Of a DNA stretch of 64,000 nt, positions 23,451-36,297 are shown in pieces; position 1 is the first letter of the stretch; the number at the start of each line of letters is the position of its first letter. The stretch comes from Ailanthus altissimus (Eukaryota > Streptophyta > Magnoliopsida > Sapindales > Simaroubaceae), in contig OX327710.1 in assembly GCA_946807835.1 (NCBI GenBank), positions 10,218,501-10,282,500 of the forward strand. The letters run 5' to 3'. A program made the position numbers and the translations under genes. The notes beneath the pieces were generated by a model. The model was given only the letters and a program-made list of their open reading frames with translations. It ran no database searches and was not told where the DNA came from.

Positions 23451-25408
23451 TTTGAAATTTTTGTAAACCTTTGTATTGGATAAAGAATTTTGTAATTCTT
23501 TAGATTCTTAATGAAAATATTCATTATTTATATCTTACAATGTTCTTTTATTGAATTATTTCTAAGTATCACTTCCTTTGAAGGTATAACATGTATTTTT
23601 TTTTTCTTCTAAATTTTCTAAGTATTGCCTTTAAAGAAACAAAACAAATAAATTTTAAATATGTATTGAGAAACTTTAATAACTTACTTTTAAATTTTGA
23701 AATGAAATTGGTATAGATGCCACCACATAACCACAATTGAATAATTCCATGATGATATATTATCACCAGAGCAATCAAAATTCTAAAGTGACTTGAAATA
23801 TATTATCTACTACACAAATAATTGATACAATCGTAAAATTAATAATCGTGTCCCCTAAAGAAGTAATAAGAAAACAGATCATTTTCAAAAAAAATAAATA
23901 AAATTAAAACATATATTTGTTGAACACTTATGAATTCATAAGTTATAAATAAATTTTTAAATAATTTTAATAATATGTTAGAAATTTATTAACAGTAAAT
24001 AAAATGGGTAGACTTTCTAAGGTAGATGCAATGAGTCTTTCCTTTAAATTATCCACTCAATGTAAAAATATAAATATAAAAAAGATTTTCACAAAGAAAA
24101 AAAAAATAGTGAACACTTTTGACATTGTACCTTAAATTTTCAAAAAAAAGTAAAAAGCAATTATTATCTAATCTAATTGATAGCAAAGTCTATTTCTATA
24201 TCTAAATAATTTTTTATATTATTTCTTAATATGAATTCCTAAGTTTTTTTTGTTGAAAAAAATATAAATTTGTCAATTTTAAAAATAGCTTTTATATTAA
24301 TAAACTAGATTATAAAATCTTTCAAATATTACAACCAATAAAGAAAATCTTAACTTAGATAACACGAATCAATCATATCATCAAATATTCAAGATACTTC
24401 AAAAATTAATATAACTATATATATAATTATAAAAGGGAAAAGAGATATTTGGATCTCTAACCGTTTAGAGAAGCGACATGTAAATTTCAATAATTTTTAT
24501 TTATTTTAATAAAAAAATATTTAAATCTTTAAGGTTTTAAAAAAAATATATACAAACTTCTTTTTTAATGTTAAAATAGATGAAAATTATTATCTGATAA
24601 GAGGGTTGATGAATTTTTTAAAATCATTAAGATTTTCATATCCCTTTCCTAAAATGTTAGAGATTCATATATTATTTTTCATTATAAAATATATTATATT
24701 TAGAGAGATATAATTACCAGAGATTAATAGAATTAAAAATATTGATGAGTGCTAAATTAAAAATAATTTGTAAGTATAAAGCCACAAAGTAGAAGATGAT
24801 ATGAAGAGGCATTGAAAAAAAAACTCAAATTCTTATTTTAAATGTTTAAAATATTTCAATTAACTAAGAAAAAAAGTGGCTATAATAAATATTGTTAGAG
24901 ATTAAAATGTTGAAATTAAAAAATTAATAAAAAATAAAACATAAAATTTATAATTATAATTATACATTTATTAAGCTCTAAAAAAAGTATGTATTTATTA
25001 ATTTCAAAAATTTTGTATCACTTGATTCCACGTCAGTATTGAAAAGAAAAAAACAACAGAAAGGAACAGTGGCAGACATTGACAGTCGGACTGCATATAA
25101 AAATGAAATGGGTGGGTTAATATAATTGAAGGAGTTCACATATTTGGACTATGTTCACGTTATCATTAATCGTAGGGTCATTACATAAGGCCATTTCTCC
25201 CTTTTATTGATTTAAAATTAGGAAAAAGACATTTTTATCTTCGTGGTTCAATACTCAATTTTATTATTTTTATTTTAAATTATTTAAATTTATTTCTCTT
25301 TGTTAATCTAAAAGATAAATATTCATATATTATGACATGTATCAAATAATTATAAATTATTAAATAAATAAAATTTTACCGTGGGACACCATTATTACAA
25401 TAGACATG
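23451..25408. other. AT-rich intergenic DNA, nothing recognised
   Basis: Long runs of A and T with no gene, LTR end or inverted repeat that could be supported. Confidence 0.5.
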
Positions 25409-25942
25409 CGGCGGTGATCGGCCACTAAACTTTGATAATAAAAATAATAAAAATTTATATTATTTGACTCTATTTTTTATGATCTACATAATAATGAGAT
25501 TATTTGTACAAAAATAAAAAATAAAAAAGTAGTCAAATACGCAATAGGAGCCATGGGAGGCGGTAGACACCGATGGTGCATGATAAAAAGAGTGGCGGTG
25601 CATGTCACTATTGCTCCGTTTAACGTGCACCGCCAGCACTGTTGAATAGATTGACCGCTAATATATCCAACAGTGCTGGTGGTGCACATCACTATTACTC
25701 CTTTTATCGTGCACTGTCATTAGGTGGAGGAGGGCGTGGCCACTGATGGTGCATGTCAAATAGAGCGATAGTGATGTGCACCACTGGCATCGTTGGATAG
25801 ATTAGCCACTTCTTATGGTTCTCATTGTATATTTTGCTGTCTTTTGATAAAAAAAATAATCTCATTATTGTGTAGATCACGAAAAATAGTGTACAAAATA
25901 TAAATTTTGCTCATTTTATCGTCGAAATTTAGGCCACCGCCG
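25409..25942. mobile_element. Fold-back / MITE-like element (about 534 bp)
   Basis: Both ends share long inverted sequence. The left end starts CGGCGGTGATCGGCC and the right end, in reverse complement, starts CGGCGGTGGCC. Both then carry AAAATTTATATT, and both contain TGATCTACA(T/C)AATAATGAGA about 80 bases in. No coding sequence is inside. The central part holds a strong hairpin (25625-25687). The superfamily is undecided: no target duplication was identified. Confidence 0.75.
25625..25687. repeat. 20-bp hairpin at the centre of the MITE-like element
   Basis: The arm 25625-25644 (GTGCACCGCCAGCACTGTTG) is complementary to 25668-25687 with one G-T pair, enclosing a 23-base loop. Transcribed, it would form a stem able to feed small-RNA processing. 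Confidence 0.85.
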
Positions 25943-28664
25943 AATATCTGTATCAATAGAAGGTTTATTTTTTTAATAATTTATTTTTAAAAATAAATTA
26001 AAAAAATTAAAAATTATTATTAAAATTAAACCTATCAAAATGTACCACGTGTTTAGTTTTATCAATAGCTAATCAATTATTGACACATGAAAATAGTATT
26101 AATATTTGAAATATTTTTTTTATAATGTGTCAGCCACTTTAAACATTACTTGACACTTTAAACATCACAACATATACACATAGCTATTAGAGACAAAATA
26201 TATATTATATTAAAATAATTACATTTCTATTAAACTTAACGATAATTGACTAATAAATGGAATAAATTTGAGTAATTTAAAAGAAGATGAACAAAATTGG
26301 TAAATAGCCAAATTTAATGAACAAATATGTCCTTTTTCCTTTAAAATTTGTTCTTTTTTCTTTTTATATAGTTTTTATATAATAATAATTGATGTCTCCT
26401 GCAACTTTTGTTTTTTATCATTCGTAAAATCATCAATATTGAATCGGCTGATATTTAAGTCTGGAGATTAATGGACTTTATATTATATAGACTTATTAAT
26501 GTAAATTTAAATTTAATCTCTTATTTAAGAGATTCAAATTAAATTCTATATTAGAGGATTATCTCTAACATGTGAGAAAGTTTATTAATTTGTTTTGCAT
26601 TTATATATATCTAGATCTAGATTATTTTATAAGGAGATTATTGATATTGTCTTCTTCTTATTATAATCCAAAACTAAATGTAAGAATAAGATGTTAACCT
26701 TTTCAAATATCATAAAGGAACTTGATTTCTAGGTTTAATTGAAGATTAACATGCATTTTATTTACATATTAGTTTTAATTACTCAAATAAAATTTATGTA
26801 TATAAATTGTCATAACAATGAAAAGAAATTTTAATAAATACATCACACTCACATGCATGAGAAGTTTTTATAAATATTATGAAACTTCAAGGAAAAAGGC
26901 TTTTGATAATTTCAAAACTAATAAGATGTGATTATATTATAGTCAAATCTCTGGGAAAAAAAAGTCAAGAAAGTCTTTGTCTAAGTAGATAGAGTCATGA
27001 AAACTCAATTTTCATATAAACAAATCTATATAAAAAAAGCAATAAAGAAAAACATAATTTAAATCAAATGGGTCTAAACCTAGAACAAATGACATGAGAG
27101 GAATATTTTTATTGGAAAAAATAAAAATAAAAAACTCTTTTTTTTAAAAAAAGAAAAAGATTCCATCATAACAAACAAGAGCCAGTGAATGAGGACTGAA
27201 GGAAAGTTTGAGGGACCCAAGAGAAAAGTGAAGCTACAAAGCAAAATTCTAAAGATCCAAAGTGCACATGCCAAAAGCCATCAGTTAACATAAAATTATT
27301 TAGATATTCCAATAGTTTTGGATTTTTAATTTCCTTTTAAAAATTAAATTACCTCTGTTCTTGGTGGCTCCACTTAATATTATACATAGACCAAAAGGTG
27401 GTTTAATTTTTTTTTTCTTTATTTTAATTTCCACTTTGTCAATGCAATAATTGAGAGACGGAATCATAATGATTAAGGTGAAAATAATAAATTTACAGCT
27501 TTATATTATTTAAACCAAAAGTTTGGATTAAAATTGTGTTTACATTCCATTATTATTGGGATTTTGAATGAATGAATATCATAGAGCAAATTTCATGGAA
27601 GATAATAGATTGTGTTGTTTGGTTTGCTTCTTTAATTATCACCTGAAGGAGAGTTTGGTCTAACTTGTTTACATCTAAAAGTGATTAAGAAAATAACATA
27701 TTATTTGAATGTGCACTCTTTGGTTTAAGGTTAAAATTCGAGCCTTTAAAATAATTTAAGATATTGTAAATATTTTTTTGTGAGAATAATTAGATGTCGT
27801 TTGGGTGTACTTAAATGTTAAGTGATATATATAATCTCAATAAATATATATGCTATATAATAAATATTTGATATAATATTAATGTTTAAAAGAACAAAAA
27901 AAAAGTGACCAAGAAAATGGGGGATTAATGGACTCTTCACCCAAAAATTTTATAGTCCTGAATAAATTTGATTGAGATATTGACTCTAGATAAGGAGCTT
28001 ATTTTGACATTTTACCTAAAAATTATTATTAAAATTTATCTTTAATATTAATATTTTATTTTTAATTTTTAATTTAAAATTTAATTGAATGGTTTATCTA
28101 ATAATTATTAATTAAAAAGAGAATCTAAATTAAAAGTGCAAAATTATGTTAATACTATACAATCTTATTCCTATGATTATATTAGTTGAATTTTGTATGA
28201 TTGTTGAGCATACAATAAAGGTGAACAAAAAAAAAGGTTTTGATTTATAAGTAATACAATATAACGAAAATTGATTGATTTATTATTTTTTTTGAAAAAA
28301 ATTAATTTATTTTGATTCAGTGAATTTTAATTTATTATGAAATTGAACCAAAAATTAATAATAGATTTAATTTGGTCCAAAACCTATTGTTTAACTCTAT
28401 ATGTGATTCATATTCAAAATATGATTTTGTTTTATAAAGAAAAAATTTTACAAATCGATTAATTTGGTTCTATTCATTATTTAAAACATGAAACCAAATT
28501 CGACGTTAATTTATCTAGCTCAATAAACTGAATTTAAACCAATTTAGAAAAAGTTAAATACAACATGATTCATATTAAGTGATGTCTAAGGATCATATAA
28601 TAGTTGAACAAAAAAACATTTCATAGATTGAATAAATTATGATAATGAAGTAATTTATTATTTT
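25943..28664. other. AT-rich intergenic DNA, nothing recognised
   Basis: No gene, LTR or clear repeat. Open frames here are short and low in complexity. Confidence 0.5.
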
Positions 28665-28921
28665 TGTTGGAATTAATGATTTAAAATCATATTTGAGTAT
28701 GATTTTGAGTTGTAGACTAATAAAGAATCGATATATAATCAAGAACATATTAAACAGACGAGAAAGAAACAAAAATGAAGAGCTAAAGGCAAAGAGAAAA
28801 TTTACGCAATTTCTTGTTGTAGCAAAAATCATTCAATTGTTTCTATCAACAAAGTAAACACCAATCATTAAATGGATTGTAGTTTCTTTATTTATAGAGT
28901 ATGATATGAACATTATCAACA
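28665..28921 (-). repeat. Short copia-type LTR, minus orientation (257 bp)
   Basis: On the + strand it runs TGTTGG...ATCAACA. On the minus strand TGTTGATAATG follows directly after GTTGTTGGGGG, a good polypurine tract, and contains a TATA-like CTATAAATAAAG. About 70 bases of possible element interior follow to the right (28922-28990). No second LTR was seen, so this is a truncated or near-solo copy. Confidence 0.55.
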
Positions 28922-28990
28922 CCCCCAACAACTTGTACTAATTGGAGCAATGCCAATGTCTTCACCAGCACAAATATAAAATAAAACCCA

Positions 28991-30118
28991 GTACATTATC
29001 TGAATTTACTAATTTTATTTAATTTTTCAAATGTCTATATATTTTTCTTTGGATTAGAATTATCCACTGAAACTAAGCCTAATCTTGATCCTAAAATTGG
29101 TATATTACTATTAAAACTTGGATATTCTTAGCACTTGCTTAAAATGGCCAGTTGATTTAAGAGTTTACAATGCATCTTTTAGGTTTTAGGTTTGATTTCT
29201 CCATGTATATAAATATTTTTTTTGTGGATATTTTTACCATTGTAAATTTTTAAGATTTTTTTTTGGATAAAAGAGAGAAAATTTATTTAGTGTGTAAGAT
29301 TTTTGTAAATTTGTAAAATGTATTATAAATTGAAAAATTTTGTGTAATAATTTAAAGCAAAAATCCTGAAGATATCTTTTTTTTGCAAATTGTAGAAATT
29401 AAAAAAAGGAAAAAAAAAAAAACAGGTTGATATGCATTGGATAAAGCTAATATAATTATTACATATATTTTCTTAAGATAAGTAAAAATAATTTTACACA
29501 AACATAAAATTGATATACTTGAATTGAAAATTCACGAAATAAGAAACCACATTCCATTTTTCTCATTTTGTTGTTCACATTTTTCAAAGTAATCCCCCAG
29601 CATTGATTCTGAAATCGAGATAAGTATACTTGCAAAAATACCCTACAATGTATCATTTTTCAAACACACGTATATATCAACTTGATGTGTCTGCAAAAGC
29701 ACAATGATTGAACATTCCTCCCCATACACTTTTTACAAACTAATTTACAGAAGTTCCACCAACTAACCATCTCTTAAATTTTTACATTTTCAATTGATTT
29801 AAGTAAATTAAAAACTTGAGGTCCGGTTTAAGTTTTGGGAGCAGTTTAAGGTATAGTAATTATTTTTCTTGTTTTGCAAAGGTAATTGATTTTTTTATTG
29901 TGAAGATATAAATATTTAAAAGTATTTAAGTGTTAAGTAATATATAATTTTAATAGATATATATATATATATATACTGTATAATAAATATTTGATAAAAT
30001 ATCGGTGTTAAAAAATAAAGGTAAATTAAAAACTTATCTCTTCAGAATTATCTATTCTTAGTTACCGGTCCAAATTGAATTGTTTAAATTAATACTCTTA
30101 AAAGTCAGCAAAATTTCT
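28991..30118. other. Upstream region of the phosphoglycerate dehydrogenase gene
   Basis: AT-rich with no gene. A short (AT)n run occurs near 29957. The region presumably holds promoter elements of the gene at 30191. Confidence 0.45.
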
Positions 30119-30120
30119 AT

Positions 30121-30129
30121 TATAAGATA
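30121..30129 (+). promoter_or_regulatory. Putative TATA box of the PGDH gene
   Basis: TATAAGATA lies 62-70 bases upstream of the start codon, which would give a short leader of roughly 35 bases. No other TATA-like motif is as well placed. The transcription start is unknown. Confidence 0.4.
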
Positions 30130-30190
30130 CCACACACAACTACCCCTTCATTGCTAAGATAGTAATTACAAAAGATCAAAAGCTAAATCC

Positions 30191-33100
30191 ATGGCCATGG
30201 CTACTTCTTCTTCTTCTTCTTCAATCAAACCTATCATCACCATCCACTCAAAATCATCTCCTTACTTAAAATCTTCACTACTTTCATTCCTTCATAACAC
30301 AAACTCCAACCCCATGAACCTAAAATTATCTTCTTCGCATTCCATCAACCGTTCTTTCTCCATCAAAAGTGCCTTACAAACAGCTTTGGAATCTTCAGAA
30401 GCCGCTGTCTCCAAGTTCCAGGACGATCTCGATCTCAAGGCTGAGTCTCCAAGGCCCACAATCCTGGTTTCCGAAAAGCTTGGAGACGCGGGGCTTCAGG
30501 TTTTGCGTGGCTTCGCGGACGTTGAGTGCTTGTATAACCTTTCCCAAGATGAGCTCTGCGCCAAGATCTCCGAATGCGATGCTCTGATCGTCAGGAGCGG
30601 CACCAAGGTGACGAGGCAGGTTTTTGAGGCTGCAAAAGGGAGGCTGAAGGTGGTCGGAAGGGCTGGCGTTGGCATTGACAATGTTGATCTTCAGGCCGCC
30701 ACCGAGTTCGGTTGCCTCGTCGTGAATGCGCCGACGGCAAACACTGTTGCGGCGGCGGAACATGGGATCGCTTTGCTTGCTGCAATGGCAAGGAATGTGG
30801 CTCAGGCTGATGCTTCCATGAAAGCTGGTAAATGATGATAACATATTTCTTTGTTTAATTTTTTTTATTTTGTTTTATTCTGAATGGATCCACTGGTTTT
30901 CTTTTTTCTCAGACGCCAAATTTTACCACTTATTTTATTTTATTTTTTAAGAAAAAAGTTTATTTTAAAAACTTGTTAAACTATCTTTACACAGAGTTTC
31001 ATAATATATGCATTGAACATAATTTTGTTTTTGTTTTTTTAATAAACTTCTATTAAAATAAATTATAGGTCTAGTTTTACGGAAATGCATACATATAGAC
31101 TTGTAAAAAAATAAAATAATTGTGATAAGAATGACTTTTGTTCGTAGAATGAATTCATGTAAATCAAATTTCATAGTTTTAGATAATTATTTGGACTTCT
31201 GATGCAAATTTTAATGGGACACATCAAATTTCAGTCTTAACGTGTAACAAAATTCATTTTCTTGCCCTTTTCTTTGATCTATTTTTGTTCGAATTACCAA
31301 AACAAGAAATGAAATGCAAATGCATATCTAAAATGAAGGCTAATATGTTTTTTTTAAGCAACTTTTTTCCTTATATTTATCAACTTGAAGAGTAAAGATC
31401 TTTTTGATGCACAAAGGCGCACTCCCAATGCTATGTTATTTAATTTCATCATCATTTCAAATCCGATTTATTTCAATATTCCAAAAAAAGAAAATCCGAT
31501 TACTTCATAAAACTTAAGGAAATTGAGAGCCTAATTTATTGAATAGTATATTTATATATATATATATGATTTGTGGGCATTAATTTATTTAATTAATAAT
31601 TGTTTTTTTGAGATAGACTAAGAAGTTTGAGATTCAAATTCACCTCACATGGGATTTAATTTATGTTTTATATAATAATTTTTTGAATATAATAATTATA
31701 GATATTTTAACAAATATTTTATTGTTTTGTTATACATAGAATTTAGATGGGAGTGTACCTTAATCACTTAATAATAAAGTAATTGAATGCAGATAAAAAA
31801 TATAAAAAAAAGGTTGGAAACGGGGCCCCGGCGGGGTCAATTTGCCGCTTTTGTTCGAAAATTTTCTTCTCTTTTGTTTTGGTAGTTGCTGTTTTGAAAT
31901 TTCGTGTGATCCTGATCCATTGCATTGCATTGCATTGATTTTCAAGAAAAGAATATGATGCTTTTGCACTGACAGATCCAAGTGGGTTCACATGTGGCAC
32001 CATATTTTCTTTTATTTTACATATGAAATTGATGTTTAAAATAATTACAAAATCTGATTTTAGGATATTTTTATATCATTTTCGATCTGGGTGGCTTAGT
32101 AATAAGTGTTGTCAATGTCAAATCATGCATAAAATAAAATTTTCCCACCCCCCCACAACCCAAACCCACCGAATAAATTAATTTGAAACTTGTTATATGC
32201 TAATTTAGTAATTTTTTTTTCTTTTTATTTTATAAATATACTGAATTCTATTTAAAAAATCAATAAAGATACAAAAATAGAGCTTTCTGATAAGACATGA
32301 TAGAGTTTAACGAGATTTAATAATACAATTTCACGACTCTAATCCCTCAAGGCAGAGGAAAATGAGATATTCCCAACTAGAAAAATCCTTTAAAAGAATG
32401 AAAAAAAATACACCCTTAATAATTTGGAAATAAAATAAACAATTATCGTATAAAAAAAAATACAAATATTATTATAAATACTGTTGATAAAATAAAAAAT
32501 TTGGCTAGATCAAGAATTTTGTGTTATCTATTTTATGTTTGATAAAATCAAGACATTTGATGATGTATGCTTTGACTTTGAGCAGTCTGATTTCTGATGT
32601 TGCTAGCCCTGGCCTAAAACTTAAGATTTGAACAAAATACTATATATATATATATATCCTATTTTCTCTTTTATGATTTGAAAATTTTTAACTAATTTTT
32701 ATAAAATTTAGAGGAATCTATTAAACCTTTTACCGTTGACCTACACTTCAACTGAGGTTTAAATGCTCTCCGCCCAAGAGTTGAGTGGGATGGTGTGAAT
32801 TGAATTTTTTTTTAAAAATGAAAATGATTTAAGACGGAAAGTAAGAGTAGATTATTTTTAATTTTTTATTTAAGTAGATTAGATATTATTATTTTATAAG
32901 GTTATTACTCCTATTTTATCATAATTTTAGAAAAAATTTAATTTATTTGATTATTTTTTATTGAGTAGAATTTATAATTTATTTAGGATTAGGTAAGTTA
33001 TTATTATAAACAGACTTGTTATTTATATTTTATAAATATCTCATTAATAATATTTTAATTACATTTTTATTTAGAATTTATTTTTTTGTCGTGGATTCAA

Positions 33101-35244
33101 TGCCCGTCTTTTTATGAGAATTATATTTTTTTCGTGAATTTGAGACATAACATTTAGAATCGCTTCTACGTTGCGTCAAAAATAAACACCTCCTCAAAAA
33201 AATGAAAAATAAACTTAATGTTAATTGAATTTTGGTTTTCTAAATACACCAAGATAGACATTGTTTGTGCTAATTTGAATAACCGTTTGACTTAAGTCCC
33301 TATAATTATTTTTTTTAAAAAAGTAAGGTCATTTTTCTTGAGTTGATAAATGAATGAGAATAATAATGTGACAAATGATACGTTCATGGTCTAGAATATT
33401 GTTGCATCATTTGCCTCGAATTATTAATAATTTCTTGAGTCTTAATTAGCTTAGCATAATTCTTGATGGGAAAATGTGACAGGAAAATGGGGAAGAAGCA
33501 AGTATGTCGGAGTATCATTAGTAGGAAAGACATTGGCAGTGATGGGGTTTGGGAAAGTTGGGTCTGAAGTTGCAAGAAGAGCAAAAGGTTTGGGGATGCA
33601 TGTAATTGCGCATGACCCATATGCCGCAGCTGACAGGGCTAGAGCTATTGGTGTGGAGTTGGTTTCTTTCGATCAGGCCCTTGCCTCTGCAGAATTTATA
33701 TCACTCCACATACCTCTCACCCCCACCACCTCAAAGATTTTCAATGATGACACTTTTGCTAAGATGAAAAAGGGAGTTCGAATTGTTAATGTTGCTAGAG
33801 GTGGTGTCATTGATGAAGACGCTTTGGTGAGAGCACTTGATTCTGGCATTGTTGCTCAGGTATGTTCCACATCTCATAGAATTTTAATCACAGGAGGAAT
33901 TCATAAATTTTCTTGGTGACCTTTGATGAAATAGAGATTTTTGACAAATTTTGGTTAAGAGGGGTTTCTGACAAAATAAATTTTAGGGGAAGTCAATGTC
34001 AATAAAATTGACCAAAAATGAAATAACGATCTTTTGAAATTTATTTAGACTTTCTCCCATGATGTGTTAGCCTAAAAAGGGAATATTATGCAAACAATGG
34101 AAATGTAACATTTGATTGAGTTCCAAGTCATAAGGAGAGAGTTAACTATTCTATTTACTAAAAAATATGAACCTTCTCAAAATGAACATTTGCTATAAAT
34201 TTGGATTCAACTGTTTGATGCCATTCTCCAAAGAATTAATGATCTTTTTTTTTTGACATGAAACAGGCAGCTCTTGATGTGTTCACAGAAGAGCCCCCAT
34301 CTAAAGATAGCAAACTAGTTCAACATGAAAATGTCACAGTCACACCTCATCTTGGAGCCAGCACCAAGGAAGCACAAGTATGATTGCTTTCAATCTACCC
34401 TTTTGTTAAATTATCTACTTGAATTTCTCCATTTTTCAACTATATGGATGAATTTTTGTCAAATGTTACGTATCAGGAAGGTGTAGCTATTGAGATAGCA
34501 GAAGCTGTAGTCGGAGCTTTGAATGGGGAGCTTTCTGCCACTGCTGTCAATGCTCCCATGGTTCCGCCAGAGGTCTTGTCAGAGTTAGAGCCTTATGTTG
34601 TGCTAGCTGAGAAGCTTGGAAGGCTGGCTGTGCAGTTAGTCTCTGGAGGAAGTGGAATTAAGTCTGTGAAGGTGATTTATCGATCAGCTCGAGACCCTGA
34701 TGACTTGGACACCAGAATTCTCAGAGCTATGATCACAAAAGGCATCATTGAGCCAATATCTTCCTCGTTTGTCAACCTTGTCAATGCAGATTTCATGGCT
34801 AAACAGAAAGGCCTCCGGATTAGTGAAGAACGTAAAGTTGTTGACTCTTCCCCAGAGTTCCCTGTTGATTCAATCCAGGTTCAGTTATCTAATGTTGATT
34901 CTAGATTTGCAAGTGCTGTTTCTGAAAGTGGAGAAATAAGCATTGAAGGGAAAGTGAAGTATGGGATACCTCACTTGACCCGTGTGGGATCATATGATGT
35001 CGATGTGAGCCTGGAAGGGAACCTCATCTTGTGCCGGCAAGTTGATCAACCTGGAATGATCGGCAAGGTTGGAAACATACTCGGTGAGCATAATGTAAAT
35101 GTGAGCTTCATGAGTGTAGGAAGAACTGTGAGGAGAAAGCAGGCTATCATGGCTATTGGTGTCGATGAAGAACCGAACAAGGAGGCCCTCAAGGCAATAG
35201 GAGAGGTGCCTGCCATTGAGGAATTTGTGTTCCTCAACCTATAG
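30191..35244 (+). CDS. PGDH: D-3-phosphoglycerate dehydrogenase, chloroplastic (4 exons, 630 aa)
   Basis: Exons 30191-30827, 33483-33859, 34267-34377 and 34477-35244 join in frame at GT-AG introns. The enzyme oxidises 3-phosphoglycerate to 3-phosphohydroxypyruvate with NAD+, the first step of the plastid phosphorylated serine pathway. Residues 1 to about 60 are Ser/Thr-rich and poor in acidic residues, as in a chloroplast transit peptide. The mature part starts near [16 protein letters not shown]. The NAD-binding motif GFGKVG is at 234-239. The catalytic Arg is R318 (NVARGG), Glu is E347 (DVFTEEP) and His is H366 (TPHLGAST). An allosteric substrate-binding (ASB) domain lies in the second half, and a C-terminal ACT domain (about 557-630, [12 protein letters not shown]) closes the protein; in this family ACT domains bind serine or other amino acids. 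The length fits plant homologues. The second in-frame ATG (codon 3) could also be used. Which PGDH paralogue this is cannot be told. Confidence 0.96.
30828..33482 (+). other. Large first intron of PGDH (2655 bp)
   Basis: It starts GTAAATG and ends TGACAG. It is AT-rich, with an isolated GC-rich spot (CGGGGCCCCGGCGGGG near 31820) and a TTGCA repeat near 31920. No transposon ends or internal gene were identified. Confidence 0.85.
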
Positions 35245-35922
35245 AGATTGAAGAGTGTGTGTTCCTCAAGCTAAAGAGAATAATAGAAATATATGCATCC
35301 AAGTACATGGATTAGGAGTTTGGATTGTTTTCTATTGGGTAAATCCTTCACTTTCTGCTAAGAGTAACTAGAGAATATAGCTGGTTATAATCCTTGGCTG
35401 TTGGTGGTTGAAGAAATAATGTCAGTCATTGAACTGTGTGAAAAGGGTAAGGTGGTCGTATTGTTATTTCTAGTCAGGTGGTGGCATTTTATCTACTGTG
35501 AAAGTCTTACTGTTGTTTTTGTTGTTGTATTAATTGACTTTGTTAGTTGTGTTGGCAAGTCTTTTTATTCATAATTCTAGTTTTTTTTAGGGGGGTAGGG
35601 GGAGCTACTTCCATATGCCAGATGGAAAGTTCAGATTTGTAATTTCAGTTAATCAAGGTAATGCTGTTATATCTTGAAGTTTTTATATAGACAATTATTG
35701 TTGTGTTTGTGCGTAAGTTGTGCAGACGAAATAGGATACAAATAGCTATATATTGATTTTAGTCTCCAGGAGGTTTCACTATTACAACAGACATCCAAGC
35801 ACAATGCTGCAGTGAAGTTCCAACATGCTACTTGGTTGATTGACTAAAGAAAAACCCAGTGACATAGGTTCACTACAGAGGAAGGGGAAGTAACCCAAAT
35901 CACAAGCCACCATCAAACTCAT
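35245..35922. other. 3' flank of PGDH
   Basis: The first 300 or so bases are likely 3' UTR. A copy of the last coding words (GTGT..GTTCCTCAA) recurs about 30 bases after the stop, a short duplication. No other gene is seen before the SmE fragment on the opposite strand. Confidence 0.45.
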
Positions 35923-36297
35923 TTATCGTTTTCCCCTGAAATTAAAGTAGATATGTTTGTGCATGAAAATCTGAACTTGGAGAAGAAAATTCAGTTTTTA
36001 CAAGAGAAAATCAATTAAGGGTGTGCATGTTTGTGATTGTGTTACAGACACAGAGAGAGAGAGAATTGACATACATATTCATCATCAGAGTTATACGGTC
36101 TCCTTTAGCAATATCTTCCCTAAACCAAACCGAGATTGAATCAAAATGGTGAAATAAGAATCAAGTCTCAGCAGGAGACACGCCCAACAAAAGAAAAAGG
36201 GTAATATTTGCAACTCACCTAGTGGCTTTCTTGTGTTCTTCTTTATATGGACTTCTTCAGCATCATCCAAAACCAAATTCATGTACTCATCGAATCC
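35923..36297 (-). pseudogene. Small nuclear ribonucleoprotein E (SmE) gene fragment
   Basis: The minus strand contains an exon at 36297-36219 encoding GFDEYMNLVLDDAEEV and then KKNTRKPLG, preceded by CAG and followed by GTGAG. This is the Sm2-side core of SmE, a ring subunit of spliceosomal snRNPs. A second exon (36119-36075) resumes with KILLK, but the frame slips by one base and hits a stop; the other frame then reads GDRITLMMN, as SmE should. A possible last exon at 35935-35923 (GGAAAACGATAA after a TTTCAG acceptor) would give a Gly-Lys-Arg end. The 5' exons of SmE are absent in the next 500 bases. Because introns are kept, this is a segmental copy, not a retrocopy. It faces the 3' end of PGDH. 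Confidence 0.78.

Noticed and set aside
26400..26660. Possible LTR with ATCTAGATCTAGAT motif
   Set aside because: No TG...CA ends, primer-binding site, purine tract or second copy was seen.
30395..30844. Minus-strand 149-codon frame in PGDH exon 1
   Set aside because: It lies entirely antisense to a well-supported exon and has no recognisable domain.
31790..31860. GC-rich spot in PGDH intron 1 as a possible inserted element
   Set aside because: No inverted or direct terminal repeats or target duplication could be found around it.
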